Assembly (NCBI GenBank): GCA_027030565.1
Contig: JALVEU010000018.1
Location: forward strand, 1 to 5,652
DNA length: 5,652 nucleotides
Reading direction: 5' to 3'
Source of the DNA: Gammaproteobacteria bacterium
Lineage (GTDB): Bacteria > Pseudomonadota > Gammaproteobacteria > JAJDOJ01
Part shown: piece by piece, positions 1 through 4,617 of the stretch
Position numbering within the stretch: the stretch's first letter is position 1
Layout: every line of letters begins with the position of its first letter
The notes under the pieces: model-generated
Told to the model about the DNA's origin: nothing
What the model saw: only the letters and a program-made list of their open reading frames with translations
The model's database searches: none
Translations under genes and position numbers: made by a program

Positions 1-907
1 CCAAGAGAAACTCTCCGCCCAGGAGGGGGTGGAGTCGGTGGACGTGGACGTCTCCTGGAAGATCGAGCCGCATTCGGTCCAGAAGAGCCTCAAGCCGCTG
101 GAGAACATCAAGAACGTCATCGCCGTAGCCTCGGGCAAGGGGGGTGTGGGCAAGTCCACCACGGCGGTGAATCTGGCCCTGGCCCTCTCGGCCGAAGGTG
201 CCGTGGTGGGCATCCTGGATGCCGACATCTACGGTCCCAGCCAGCCGCGCATGCTCGGGGTGACCGGCCAGCCCACCTCGCCTGACGGTCGCAGCCTCAA
301 TCCCATGGAGGCCTGGGGGCTGCAGGCGATGTCCATCGGTTTCCTCATTGACGAGGAGACACCCATGATCTGGCGCGGTCCCATGGTCACCCAAGCGCTG
401 GAACAGCTCCTCAACGATACCAACTGGCGCAACCTGGACTACTTGGTGGTGGATCTGCCCCCGGGCACCGGCGATGTGCAGCTCACGCTGGCCCAGAAGA
501 TCCCCGTCAGCGGCGCGGTCATCGTCACCACCCCGCAGGACATCGCCCTGATCGATGCCCGCAAGGGCCTGAAGATGTTCGAGAAGGTGGAGGTGCCGGT
601 GTTGGGCATCGTGGAGAACATGAGCCTCCACATCTGCTCCAAGTGCGGCCACGAGGAACCCATCTTCGGCGAGGGCGGCGCCGACAGGCTGGCCGAGGAG
701 TCCGGGGTGGAGGTGCTGGGCAAGCTTCCCCTGGATCGGCGCATCCGCGAGGAGGCCGACTCCGGCAAGCCCACCGTGGTGGCCGAGCCCGACAGCCGCA
801 TCGCCGAGATCTACCGGGAGATCGCGCGCAAGACCGCCGGCAAGCTGGCCGGGCGCACCAAGGACCTGAGTGCCAAGTTCCCCAAGATCGTGATCCAGGC
901 CGACTGA
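1..907 (+). CDS. apbC: ApbC/Mrp iron-sulfur cluster carrier P-loop ATPase (5' truncated)
   Basis: This cytosolic Mrp/ApbC ATPase binds and hands over Fe-S clusters to apoproteins. The frame is open to the left edge, and the first residues (about QEKLSAQEGVESVDV) look like the end of the N-terminal MIP18/DUF59 domain. The true start therefore lies outside the window; the GTG at 29 is an internal codon. About 301 residues are visible against roughly 360-370 for the family. Visible motifs are the deviant Walker A GKGGVGKST (nt 134-160), the DADIYGPSQP switch I region, VDLPPGTGDVQLTLAQ (Walker B/switch II), TTPQDIALIDARKG, and the C-S-K-C pair (nt 635-646) that binds the bridging cluster in the dimer. 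The match to E. coli Mrp is close throughout the ATPase domain. The gene lies upstream of dcd, an adjacency I recall from Pseudomonas. Identity is secure; only the N-terminus is missing. Confidence 0.96.
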   Translation, partial: QEKLSAQEGVESVDVDVSWKIEPHSVQKSLKPLENIKNVIAVASGKGGVGKSTTAVNLALALSAEGAVVGILDADIYGPSQPRMLGVTGQPTSPDGRSLNPMEAWGLQAMSIGFLIDEETPMIWRGPMVTQALEQLLNDTNWRNLDYLVVDLPPGTGDVQLTLAQKIPVSGAVIVTTPQDIALIDARKGLKMFEKVEVPVLGIVENMSLHICSKCGHEEPIFGEGGADRLAEESGVEVLGKLPLDRRIREEADSGKPTVVAEPDSRIAEIYREIARKTAGKLAGRTKDLSAKFPKIVIQAD

Positions 908-945
908 ACGCCGCCTTGCGCGCCTGGTGAGCCGAGGACACAATG

Positions 946-984
946 GGCGGCCGGCGGGGGCAACCCGTCGGCCGCCGTTCGTTG
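946..984 (+). terminator. GC hairpin, candidate intrinsic terminator after apbC
   Basis: The arms 946-958 and 964-976 pair over 13 bp with a single G-U wobble (954-968) around the 5-nt loop GGCAA. The hairpin starts 38 nt past the apbC stop and ends 28 nt before the dcd ATG. The tail is only GTTCGTTG, so the U-tract is weak; termination may be partial, or the stem may instead protect an mRNA end. The position between genes and the stem strength are directly visible; terminator function is inferred. Confidence 0.5.
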
Positions 985-985
985 C

Positions 986-990
986 AGGAG
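986..990 (+). promoter_or_regulatory. Ribosome binding site of dcd
   Basis: AGGAG lies 14 nt before the ATG at 1005, longer than ideal. It is the only purine-rich Shine-Dalgarno-like run between the upstream hairpin and that ATG. It supports 1005 over the upstream in-frame GTG at 927, whose reading frame would run through the hairpin. Confidence 0.45.
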
Positions 991-1004
991 CACACCCAGC
1001 ACCC

Positions 1005-1574
1005 ATGCCCGTCAAATCGGACCGCTGGATTCGGCGCATGGCCGAAGAACATGGCATGATCGAGCCGTTCGAGTCCGGTCAGATCCGCTATACCGGCAAC
1101 GGGGATCGCATCGTCTCCTACGGGACCTCGAGCTACGGCTACGACGTGCGCTGCGCCGACGAATTCAAGGTCTTCACCAACATCAACTCGGCCATCGTCG
1201 ACCCCAAGGCCTTCGATGAGGACAGCTTCGTCGACGTCAAGTCCGACGTGTGCATCATCCCGCCCAATTCCTTTGCCTTGGCGCGCACGGTGGAGTACTT
1301 CCGCATTCCGCGCAACGTGCTGACCATCTGCCTCGGCAAGAGCACCTATGCACGCTGCGGCATCATCGTCAACGTCACCCCCCTGGAGCCCGAGTGGGAG
1401 GGCCATGTGACCCTGGAGTTTTCCAACACCACGCCGCTGCCGGCCAAGATCTACGCCAACGAAGGGGTGGCCCAGGTGATCTTCCTGGAATCCGACGAGA
1501 CCTGTGCGGTCTCCTATCGTGACCGCGGCGGCAAGTACCAAGGGCAGCGGGGCGTCACCCTGCCGAAGACCTGA
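1005..1574 (+). CDS. dcd: dCTP deaminase
   Basis: The enzyme deaminates dCTP to dUTP plus ammonia, feeding dUTPase and so dTMP synthesis; it is a cytosolic homotrimer of the dUTPase fold. The product is 189 residues, matching the roughly 188-residue form of many proteobacteria (E. coli has 193). The N-terminus MPVKSDRWIRRMAEEHGMIEPF is typical of that form, which fixes the start at 1005; an upstream in-frame GTG at 927 would add 26 unrelated residues. The active-site segment GKSTYARCG holds S113 and R117, and the general-base glutamate is E138 in VTLEFSN, equivalent to E. coli S111, R115 and E138. The C-terminal segment DRGGKYQGQRGVTLPKT is the flexible lid over the triphosphate. It follows apbC after 97 nt containing a hairpin, so it may have its own promoter, although I could not pick one out. 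Its last 20 nt overlap the convergent mobB. Confidence 0.97.
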   Translation: MPVKSDRWIRRMAEEHGMIEPFESGQIRYTGNGDRIVSYGTSSYGYDVRCADEFKVFTNINSAIVDPKAFDEDSFVDVKSDVCIIPPNSFALARTVEYFRIPRNVLTICLGKSTYARCGIIVNVTPLEPEWEGHVTLEFSNTTPLPAKIYANEGVAQVIFLESDETCAVSYRDRGGKYQGQRGVTLPKT

Positions 1575-2145
1575 ACGGCCCGGAATCCCGGTACGGCGCA
1601 GCCAAGGGCGCGCCGGATTCCAGGCTGCGCTCGCGGAAATCCAGAATGAAGGCGCTCACCGCCCCGGGTGCGTTGAGGTCCAGCACCGGGAGGGTGCAGG
1701 TCACCGGTAGGGGGGCGTCGGTGGCCACGGCGATCACGCAGGGATCCTTCGGGAAGAGGAGGGGCTTGCCCAGTGCGGGCCGGTGGAGCTCGATCTTGGG
1801 AAAGCGCTCGTGCTTGAAGCCCTCGACCAGGATCAGATCGAGGTCGTCTTGGGGCAGTCCCGCGAGCAGATCGTCCAGGCGCGGGTCTCCCGCCAGGTCG
1901 GTCTCCTCGACCAGGGCACGCAGTTTCGCCGAGGCCACCAGGACACGGTTGGCTCCCGCCTTGCGCAGCCGGTAGCTGTCCTTGCCCGGGTGGTCGATCT
2001 CGAACTTGTGATGGGCGTGCTTGACCAGGCCCACGCGCAGGCCCCGTGCCCGGAGTTCCGGGAGCACGCTGCGCAGCAGGGTGGTCTTCCCCGTCCCGCT
2101 GTAGGCCGCGATCCCCAGAACCGGAACCTTGGCATTGCGCAGCAT
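1555..2145 (-). CDS. mobB: MobB, molybdopterin-guanine dinucleotide biosynthesis GTP-binding protein
   Basis: MobB is a small cytosolic P-loop GTPase that assists MobA in attaching GMP to molybdopterin to form the MGD cofactor. It has 196 residues against 175 in E. coli. Walker A AAYSGTGKTT occupies residues 13-22, matching the AAWSGTGKTT of E. coli MobB. It is followed by GLVKHAHHKFEIDHPGKDSY (about 39-58), RKAGANRVLVAS (61-72) and the Walker B-like block DLDLILVEGFKHE (101-113). About 25 C-terminal residues past the family's usual end look unconserved. The ATG is fixed by GAAGGA (2160-2155) nine nt upstream, and the junction with tupC is TGA-g-ATG, indicating translational coupling. Its place as the fourth gene of a tungstate-transport operon ties oxyanion import to the maturation of W/Mo-bis-MGD enzymes such as formate dehydrogenases. 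The 3' end runs 20 bp into the convergent dcd. Confidence 0.95.
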   Translation of the reverse strand: MLRNAKVPVLGIAAYSGTGKTTLLRSVLPELRARGLRVGLVKHAHHKFEIDHPGKDSYRLRKAGANRVLVASAKLRALVEETDLAGDPRLDDLLAGLPQDDLDLILVEGFKHERFPKIELHRPALGKPLLFPKDPCVIAVATDAPLPVTCTLPVLDLNAPGAVSAFILDFRERSLESGAPLAAPYRDSGPFRSSAG

Positions 2146-2146
2146 C

Positions 2147-2836
2147 TCAGCCCGTCCTTCGCTCGGTGTCCCTGTGTAGCCGTCCCGGAACGGAGACGTG
2201 CAACCTCCCCTGGCGCAGTATCCAGTGTTTGCTGGGTGTGGGCAACGGCCCGACCGGGTCGTGGGTGGCGACCACCAGGGTTGTCCCGGCCTCGCTCAGC
2301 CGCTGGAGCAGGGCCTCGGTTCCCGCGCGGTGCTCGGTGTCCAGGTTGGCCGTGGGCTCGTCGAGGAGCAGCAGCTCCGGGTCGACGACCCGGGCACGCG
2401 CCAGGGCCAGGCGCTGGGCCTCGCCGCCCGACAGACTCCGCGCCTCACGCCGGCGCATGGAGAGCAGGCCGGCCCAGGCCAGCGCCTCTTCCACCCTGCG
2501 GCGGCGTTCGGCCCGGCGCACGCGCCAGCGCAGCCCGTAGGAGACGTTGTCCTCCACTGTGCCCCTGAACAGATACGGGCGCTGATGGACGTATACGGTT
2601 CGGGCGCGCAGCCGGCCACGCATGCGGCGCCAGCTCCCCGTGTGCTCGTCCAGGCTCACCGTGGCCCCGTCGGGCTCCAGCAGCCCAGCCAGGATGCGTA
2701 GCAGAGTGCTCTTGCCCGCCCCGTTGGGGCCGCGCAGCGCCACGCGGTCTCCGGGGTCGAGCGTCAGCAAGGGGATGTCGATGATCCGCCGGCCGGTGCG
2801 CGTGAGGCGCAGGCCCTCCACCTGCAGCAGGCTCAT
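2147..2836 (-). CDS. tupC: Tungstate ABC transporter ATP-binding protein TupC
   Basis: This is the cytoplasmic ATPase subunit that powers import through TupB. It has 229 residues, a single ABC domain, and no C-terminal MOP-type oxyanion-sensing domain of the kind found on ModC. Motifs in order are Walker A GPNGAGKS (36-43), Q-loop VHQRPYLF with Q85, signature LSGGEAQ (135-141), Walker B LLLLDEP (155-161), D-loop NLD (164-166) and switch histidine H192 in THD. The start is the ATG at 2836, which shares ATGA with the tupB stop; GGGGAG lies 10 nt upstream. The open frame continues far upstream through tupB, but those residues are low-complexity shadow. The substrate is assigned from tupA and tupB next to it; the ATPase alone would read only as an oxyanion or metal importer subunit. 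The highly Arg-rich helical stretch (about 102-115 and 128-130) is plausible for a GC-rich genome. Confidence 0.92.
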   Translation of the reverse strand: MSLLQVEGLRLTRTGRRIIDIPLLTLDPGDRVALRGPNGAGKSTLLRILAGLLEPDGATVSLDEHTGSWRRMRGRLRARTVYVHQRPYLFRGTVEDNVSYGLRWRVRRAERRRRVEEALAWAGLLSMRRREARSLSGGEAQRLALARARVVDPELLLLDEPTANLDTEHRAGTEALLQRLSEAGTTLVVATHDPVGPLPTPSKHWILRQGRLHVSVPGRLHRDTERRTG

Positions 2837-3534
2837 GGGTGCGCCGCTCCCCGGGCTTGGAACCAGCCCAGGGCCACGTTGAGTCCCAGGGCCAGCGTCA
2901 GCAGGACCAGACCCAGGGCGATGCCCTGTGCGAAGCTGCCCTTGCTGGTCTCCAGGGCGATGGCAGTGGGAATGTTGCGGGTGTGGTGCAGGATGTTGCC
3001 CCCCACCATCATGGAGCTCCCCACCTCGGCGATGATCCGGCCGAAGGCGGCGATCACTGCGGCCCCAAGGCCGAACTGGGCCTCCCGGGCCAAGGTGGTG
3101 AAGCCGCGGACGGAGCCCGCACCCAGGGTGCGTACCGTCTCCAGCGCATGGGGATCCACGGCCCGGAAGGCGGCGCGAGACATGGCGACCAGAATGGGAA
3201 AGGCGAGCACGATCTGCCCCACGATCATGGCCGGCTGGGTGAACAACCAGCCGAGGTCTCCCAGGGGCCCCCGGCGACTGAGGAGCAGGTAGACGGTCAG
3301 TCCGACCACCACGGCCGGCAGGGCGAGCAACGTCTCGAACAGGGAGACGAGCAGCCGCCGCCCCGGGAAGGCATGCCAGGCCAGCACGTAGCCCACCACC
3401 AGGGCCGGTGGCGTGGCGACGAGGATCGCACGCAGGGAGACACTGAACGAGACACCCACGATCTCCCACAGCGCCGGGTCCCCCGAGATCAGGAGCCCGA
3501 GGGCCTCGGTGAAGGCTGACCCCACCCCGTTCAC
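2833..3534 (-). CDS. tupB: Tungstate ABC transporter permease TupB
   Basis: This inner-membrane permease forms the import channel for tungstate and receives substrate from TupA. It has 233 residues, the normal size for TupB. The start FTEALGLLISGDPALWEIVGVS is characteristic of the TupB/WtpB-like family. Hydrophobic segments lie near residues 30-52, 61-86, 101-120, 154-178 and 204-226. The cytoplasmic EAA-type loop that docks the ATPase is around 133-172 (VRTLGAGSVRGF, then REAQFGLGAAV and GRIIAEVGSS). The chosen start is the GTG at 3534, which overlaps the tupA stop as GTGA; a second GTG at 3525 would shorten the protein by three residues and is equally possible, as no strong ribosome binding site discriminates. 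The 3' end shares ATGA with tupC. Confidence 0.93.
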   Translation of the reverse strand: MNGVGSAFTEALGLLISGDPALWEIVGVSFSVSLRAILVATPPALVVGYVLAWHAFPGRRLLVSLFETLLALPAVVVGLTVYLLLSRRGPLGDLGWLFTQPAMIVGQIVLAFPILVAMSRAAFRAVDPHALETVRTLGAGSVRGFTTLAREAQFGLGAAVIAAFGRIIAEVGSSMMVGGNILHHTRNIPTAIALETSKGSFAQGIALGLVLLTLALGLNVALGWFQARGAAHP

Positions 3535-4370
3535 GGGACGGTCTCGTCCCGCCGCGGCCCGATGGCCGTGGGCACGAAGGCCTGACGCCCGTGCAGACGA
3601 TACGCAGCGATGGCCCGCTGGCCCTCCGGTGAACGCAACCATTCCACCAGGGCCATGGCCGCGCGGTGGTTCACGTGGGGATGGCGTCGGGGATCGACCG
3701 GGATCACTGCGTAGGGATTGTCCAGCCGCGGATCGCCGCCCACCAGGGGTTCCAGGGCCACGCGGTCGCGGTAGGCGAGCCAGGTACCCTGGTCGGTCAG
3801 GGTATAGGCGCCCAACTCGCCGGCCATCTGTAGCACCTTGCCCATACCCTGTCCGGCCTCGACGTACCAGTCGCCTTGGGGGTGCAGGCCGGCCGCCTGC
3901 CACAGTGCGCGTTCCTTCTTGTGGGTGCCGGAGTCGTCGCCCCGGGAGACGAAGCGTGCCCCGGAACGCGCGATGCGGACCAGGGCCTGGACCACGTCGG
4001 TCTCACCGCGCAGGTGCGCAGGGTCGTCCGGCGGGCCCACCAGCAGGAAGGCGTTCTTCATGAAGGGGAAACGCTGCGTGCCGGCGCCCGACGCGACGAA
4101 TCGCCGTTCGGCCTGTGGTGCATGCACCATGACCACGTCCACGTCGCCGGCCTCGCCCAGGCGGAGCGCCCGGCCGGTTCCCACGGCGATCACCTGGACC
4201 TCGATCCCGGTGCGGGCCTGGAAGGCCGGCAGCAGGTGGTCGAGCAGCCCCGAGTTCTGGGTGCTCGTGGTGGTCGCCAGGCGCAGGGGGGCGGCCGTGG
4301 CGGACAGGACACCAAAGCAGAGCGCGAGGACCGGCAGGAGCCACGATCTGGGGAAAAGGCGTCTGCGCAT
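3531..4370 (-). CDS. tupA: Tungstate-binding periplasmic protein TupA
   Basis: TupA captures tungstate in the periplasm for the TupBC importer. It has 279 residues. The N-terminus is a Sec signal peptide: MRRR, a hydrophobic core (about 10-22), then ATA-A with probable cleavage after residue 26. The mature start LRLATTTSTQNSGLLDHLLP carries the TTTS motif (33-36) that marks TupA and distinguishes it from ModA and WtpA. Other family blocks are VGTGRALRLGEAGDVDVVMVHAP (about 63-85), FMKNAFLLVGPPDDP (103-117), SRGDDSGTHKKE (142-153) and GMGKVLQMAGELGAYTLTDQGTW (175-197). The ATG at 4370 is preceded by GGGAGG (4382-4377) six nt away. The promoter is a consensus sigma-54 element ending about 45 bp upstream of the ATG. 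Tungstate specificity is inferred from the family motif, and molybdate binding with lower affinity cannot be excluded. Confidence 0.95.
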   Translation of the reverse strand: MRRRLFPRSWLLPVLALCFGVLSATAAPLRLATTTSTQNSGLLDHLLPAFQARTGIEVQVIAVGTGRALRLGEAGDVDVVMVHAPQAERRFVASGAGTQRFPFMKNAFLLVGPPDDPAHLRGETDVVQALVRIARSGARFVSRGDDSGTHKKERALWQAAGLHPQGDWYVEAGQGMGKVLQMAGELGAYTLTDQGTWLAYRDRVALEPLVGGDPRLDNPYAVIPVDPRRHPHVNHRAAMALVEWLRSPEGQRAIAAYRLHGRQAFVPTAIGPRRDETVP

Positions 4371-4376
4371 GGCGGG

Positions 4377-4382
4377 CCTCCC
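4377..4382 (-). promoter_or_regulatory. Ribosome binding site of tupA
   Basis: GGGAGG on the minus strand lies six nt before the ATG at 4370, a near-ideal site that fixes the tupA start. A second GGAGG (4390-4386) lies 8 nt further upstream in the predicted short leader. Confidence 0.75.
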
Positions 4383-4415
4383 AAACCTCCGGTGGTGTGG
4401 ATGCCGAAAGTGGGC

Positions 4416-4431
4416 TGCAATTCCAGTGCCA
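4416..4431 (-). promoter_or_regulatory. Sigma-54 (-24/-12) promoter of tupABC-mobB
   Basis: The minus strand reads TGGCAC (4431-4426), TGGAA (4425-4421), TTGCA (4420-4416). This matches every fixed position of the sigma-54 consensus TGGCAC-N5-TTGCW, with the invariant GG and GC exactly 10 nt apart. Counting the GC cytosine at 4417 as -12 puts the transcription start near 4405, leaving about 35 nt of leader with the tupA ribosome binding site in it. The adjacent divergent gene encodes a sigma-54 activator, which strengthens the call considerably. Confidence 0.87.
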
Positions 4432-4466
4432 ATTCGTCCCGCTCCGCCTCCGGCGCCAGCGACGGC

Positions 4467-4495
4467 ATGAAAACGCCGTAGTCAGGGACTATAGT
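4467..4495 (+). promoter_or_regulatory. Possible sigma-70 promoter of the sigma-54 activator gene
   Basis: ATGAAA (4467-4472, 4/6 to the -35 consensus) and TATAGT (4490-4495, 5/6 to the -10 consensus) are separated by 17 bp. The start would be near 4502, with a leader of about 116 nt. The -10 box sits inside the palindrome at 4484-4499. The match is modest. Because the palindrome is symmetric, TATAGT also reads on the minus strand, but no suitable -35 accompanies it there. Confidence 0.4.
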
Positions 4496-4499
4496 CACT
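4484..4499. promoter_or_regulatory. Near-palindromic operator, candidate activator-binding site (UAS)
   Basis: AGGGACTATAGTCACT is a dyad with a perfect 10-bp core GACTATAGTC (4487-4496) and one mismatched pair in the flanks. A further TAGTC half-site lies at 4479-4483, so three TAGTC/GACTA half-sites occur within 18 bp. The centre is about 87 bp upstream of the predicted tup start, a normal distance for an enhancer site of an NtrC-type activator. It also covers the possible -10 box of the regulator gene. Binding by the neighbouring protein is inferred. Confidence 0.45.
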
Positions 4500-4535
4500 T
4501 TCTCAGGAGCAGCCACGCGGCCGAGCGGTACAAAC

Positions 4536-4564
4536 TGTCCCGGTCGCGCGTGCCCTGCGGGACA
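4536..4564. repeat. Inverted repeat TGTCCCG-N15-CGGGACA
   Basis: Perfect 7-bp arms (4536-4542 and 4558-4564) flank a 15-nt spacer, just upstream of the regulator gene. It could be a second protein-binding dyad about 145 bp from the tup start or a weak hairpin in the regulator leader. Its half-site differs from that of the palindrome at 4484-4499. Function is unknown. Confidence 0.4.
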
Positions 4565-4600
4565 AAACGACAAGCGCCGTGCGCGCCCGAGCCGACCATT

Positions 4601-4612
4601 GGAGGAGAAGGA
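4601..4612 (+). promoter_or_regulatory. Ribosome binding site of the sigma-54 activator gene
   Basis: The purine run GGAGGAGAAGGA ends five nt before the ATG at 4618. It fixes that start over the GTG at 4579 in the same frame. Confidence 0.75.
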
Positions 4613-4617
4613 TCCCC

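Larger units (their letters stand above)
4371..4617. other. Divergent regulatory region between tupA and the sigma-54 activator gene
   Basis: This 247-bp non-coding stretch holds, from the tup side to the regulator side: tupA ribosome binding sites, a sigma-54 promoter (4416-4431), a short ACGGC/GCCGT dyad (4462-4479), a near-palindrome (4484-4499) overlapping a possible sigma-70 promoter of the regulator, an inverted repeat in the regulator leader (4536-4564) and the regulator ribosome binding site. Short open frames cross it on both strands but resemble nothing I recognise. I see no clear IHF site and no room for a riboswitch in the roughly 35-nt predicted tup leader. Confidence 0.85.

Noticed and set aside
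13..22. Idea that MobB has a defective Walker A because the first Gly is Ala (residue 14, AYSGTGKT)
   Set aside because: E. coli MobB has the same Ala at this position (AAWSGTGKTT), so it is normal for the family. The coordinates given here are residue numbers in MobB.
525..1541. Long minus-strand open frame (338 codons) across apbC and dcd
   Set aside because: It is antisense to two well-recognised genes; the composition is Arg/Gly/Pro-rich and no family is recognisable. It is a GC-rich shadow frame.
1783..2568. Plus-strand open frame over mobB and tupC
   Set aside because: It lies antisense to MobB and the TupC ATPase, whose motifs are clear; the translation is low-complexity.
4391..4404. 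A GG-N10-GC spacing on the plus strand (GGTGGTGTGGATGC) as a sigma-54 promoter for the regulator
   Set aside because: Only the invariant dinucleotides match; the flanking positions (CGGTGG, GATGC) fit the consensus badly. It is expected by chance in GC-rich DNA.
4371..4405. A molybdenum/tungsten cofactor riboswitch in the tupA leader
   Set aside because: If the start is near 4405, the leader is only about 35 nt and mostly ribosome-binding sequence, too short for that riboswitch.
4462..4479. ACGGC-N8-GCCGT dyad as an additional operator
   Set aside because: Five-base GC-rich arms are common by chance here, and nothing else distinguishes it; listed only as part of the intergenic description.
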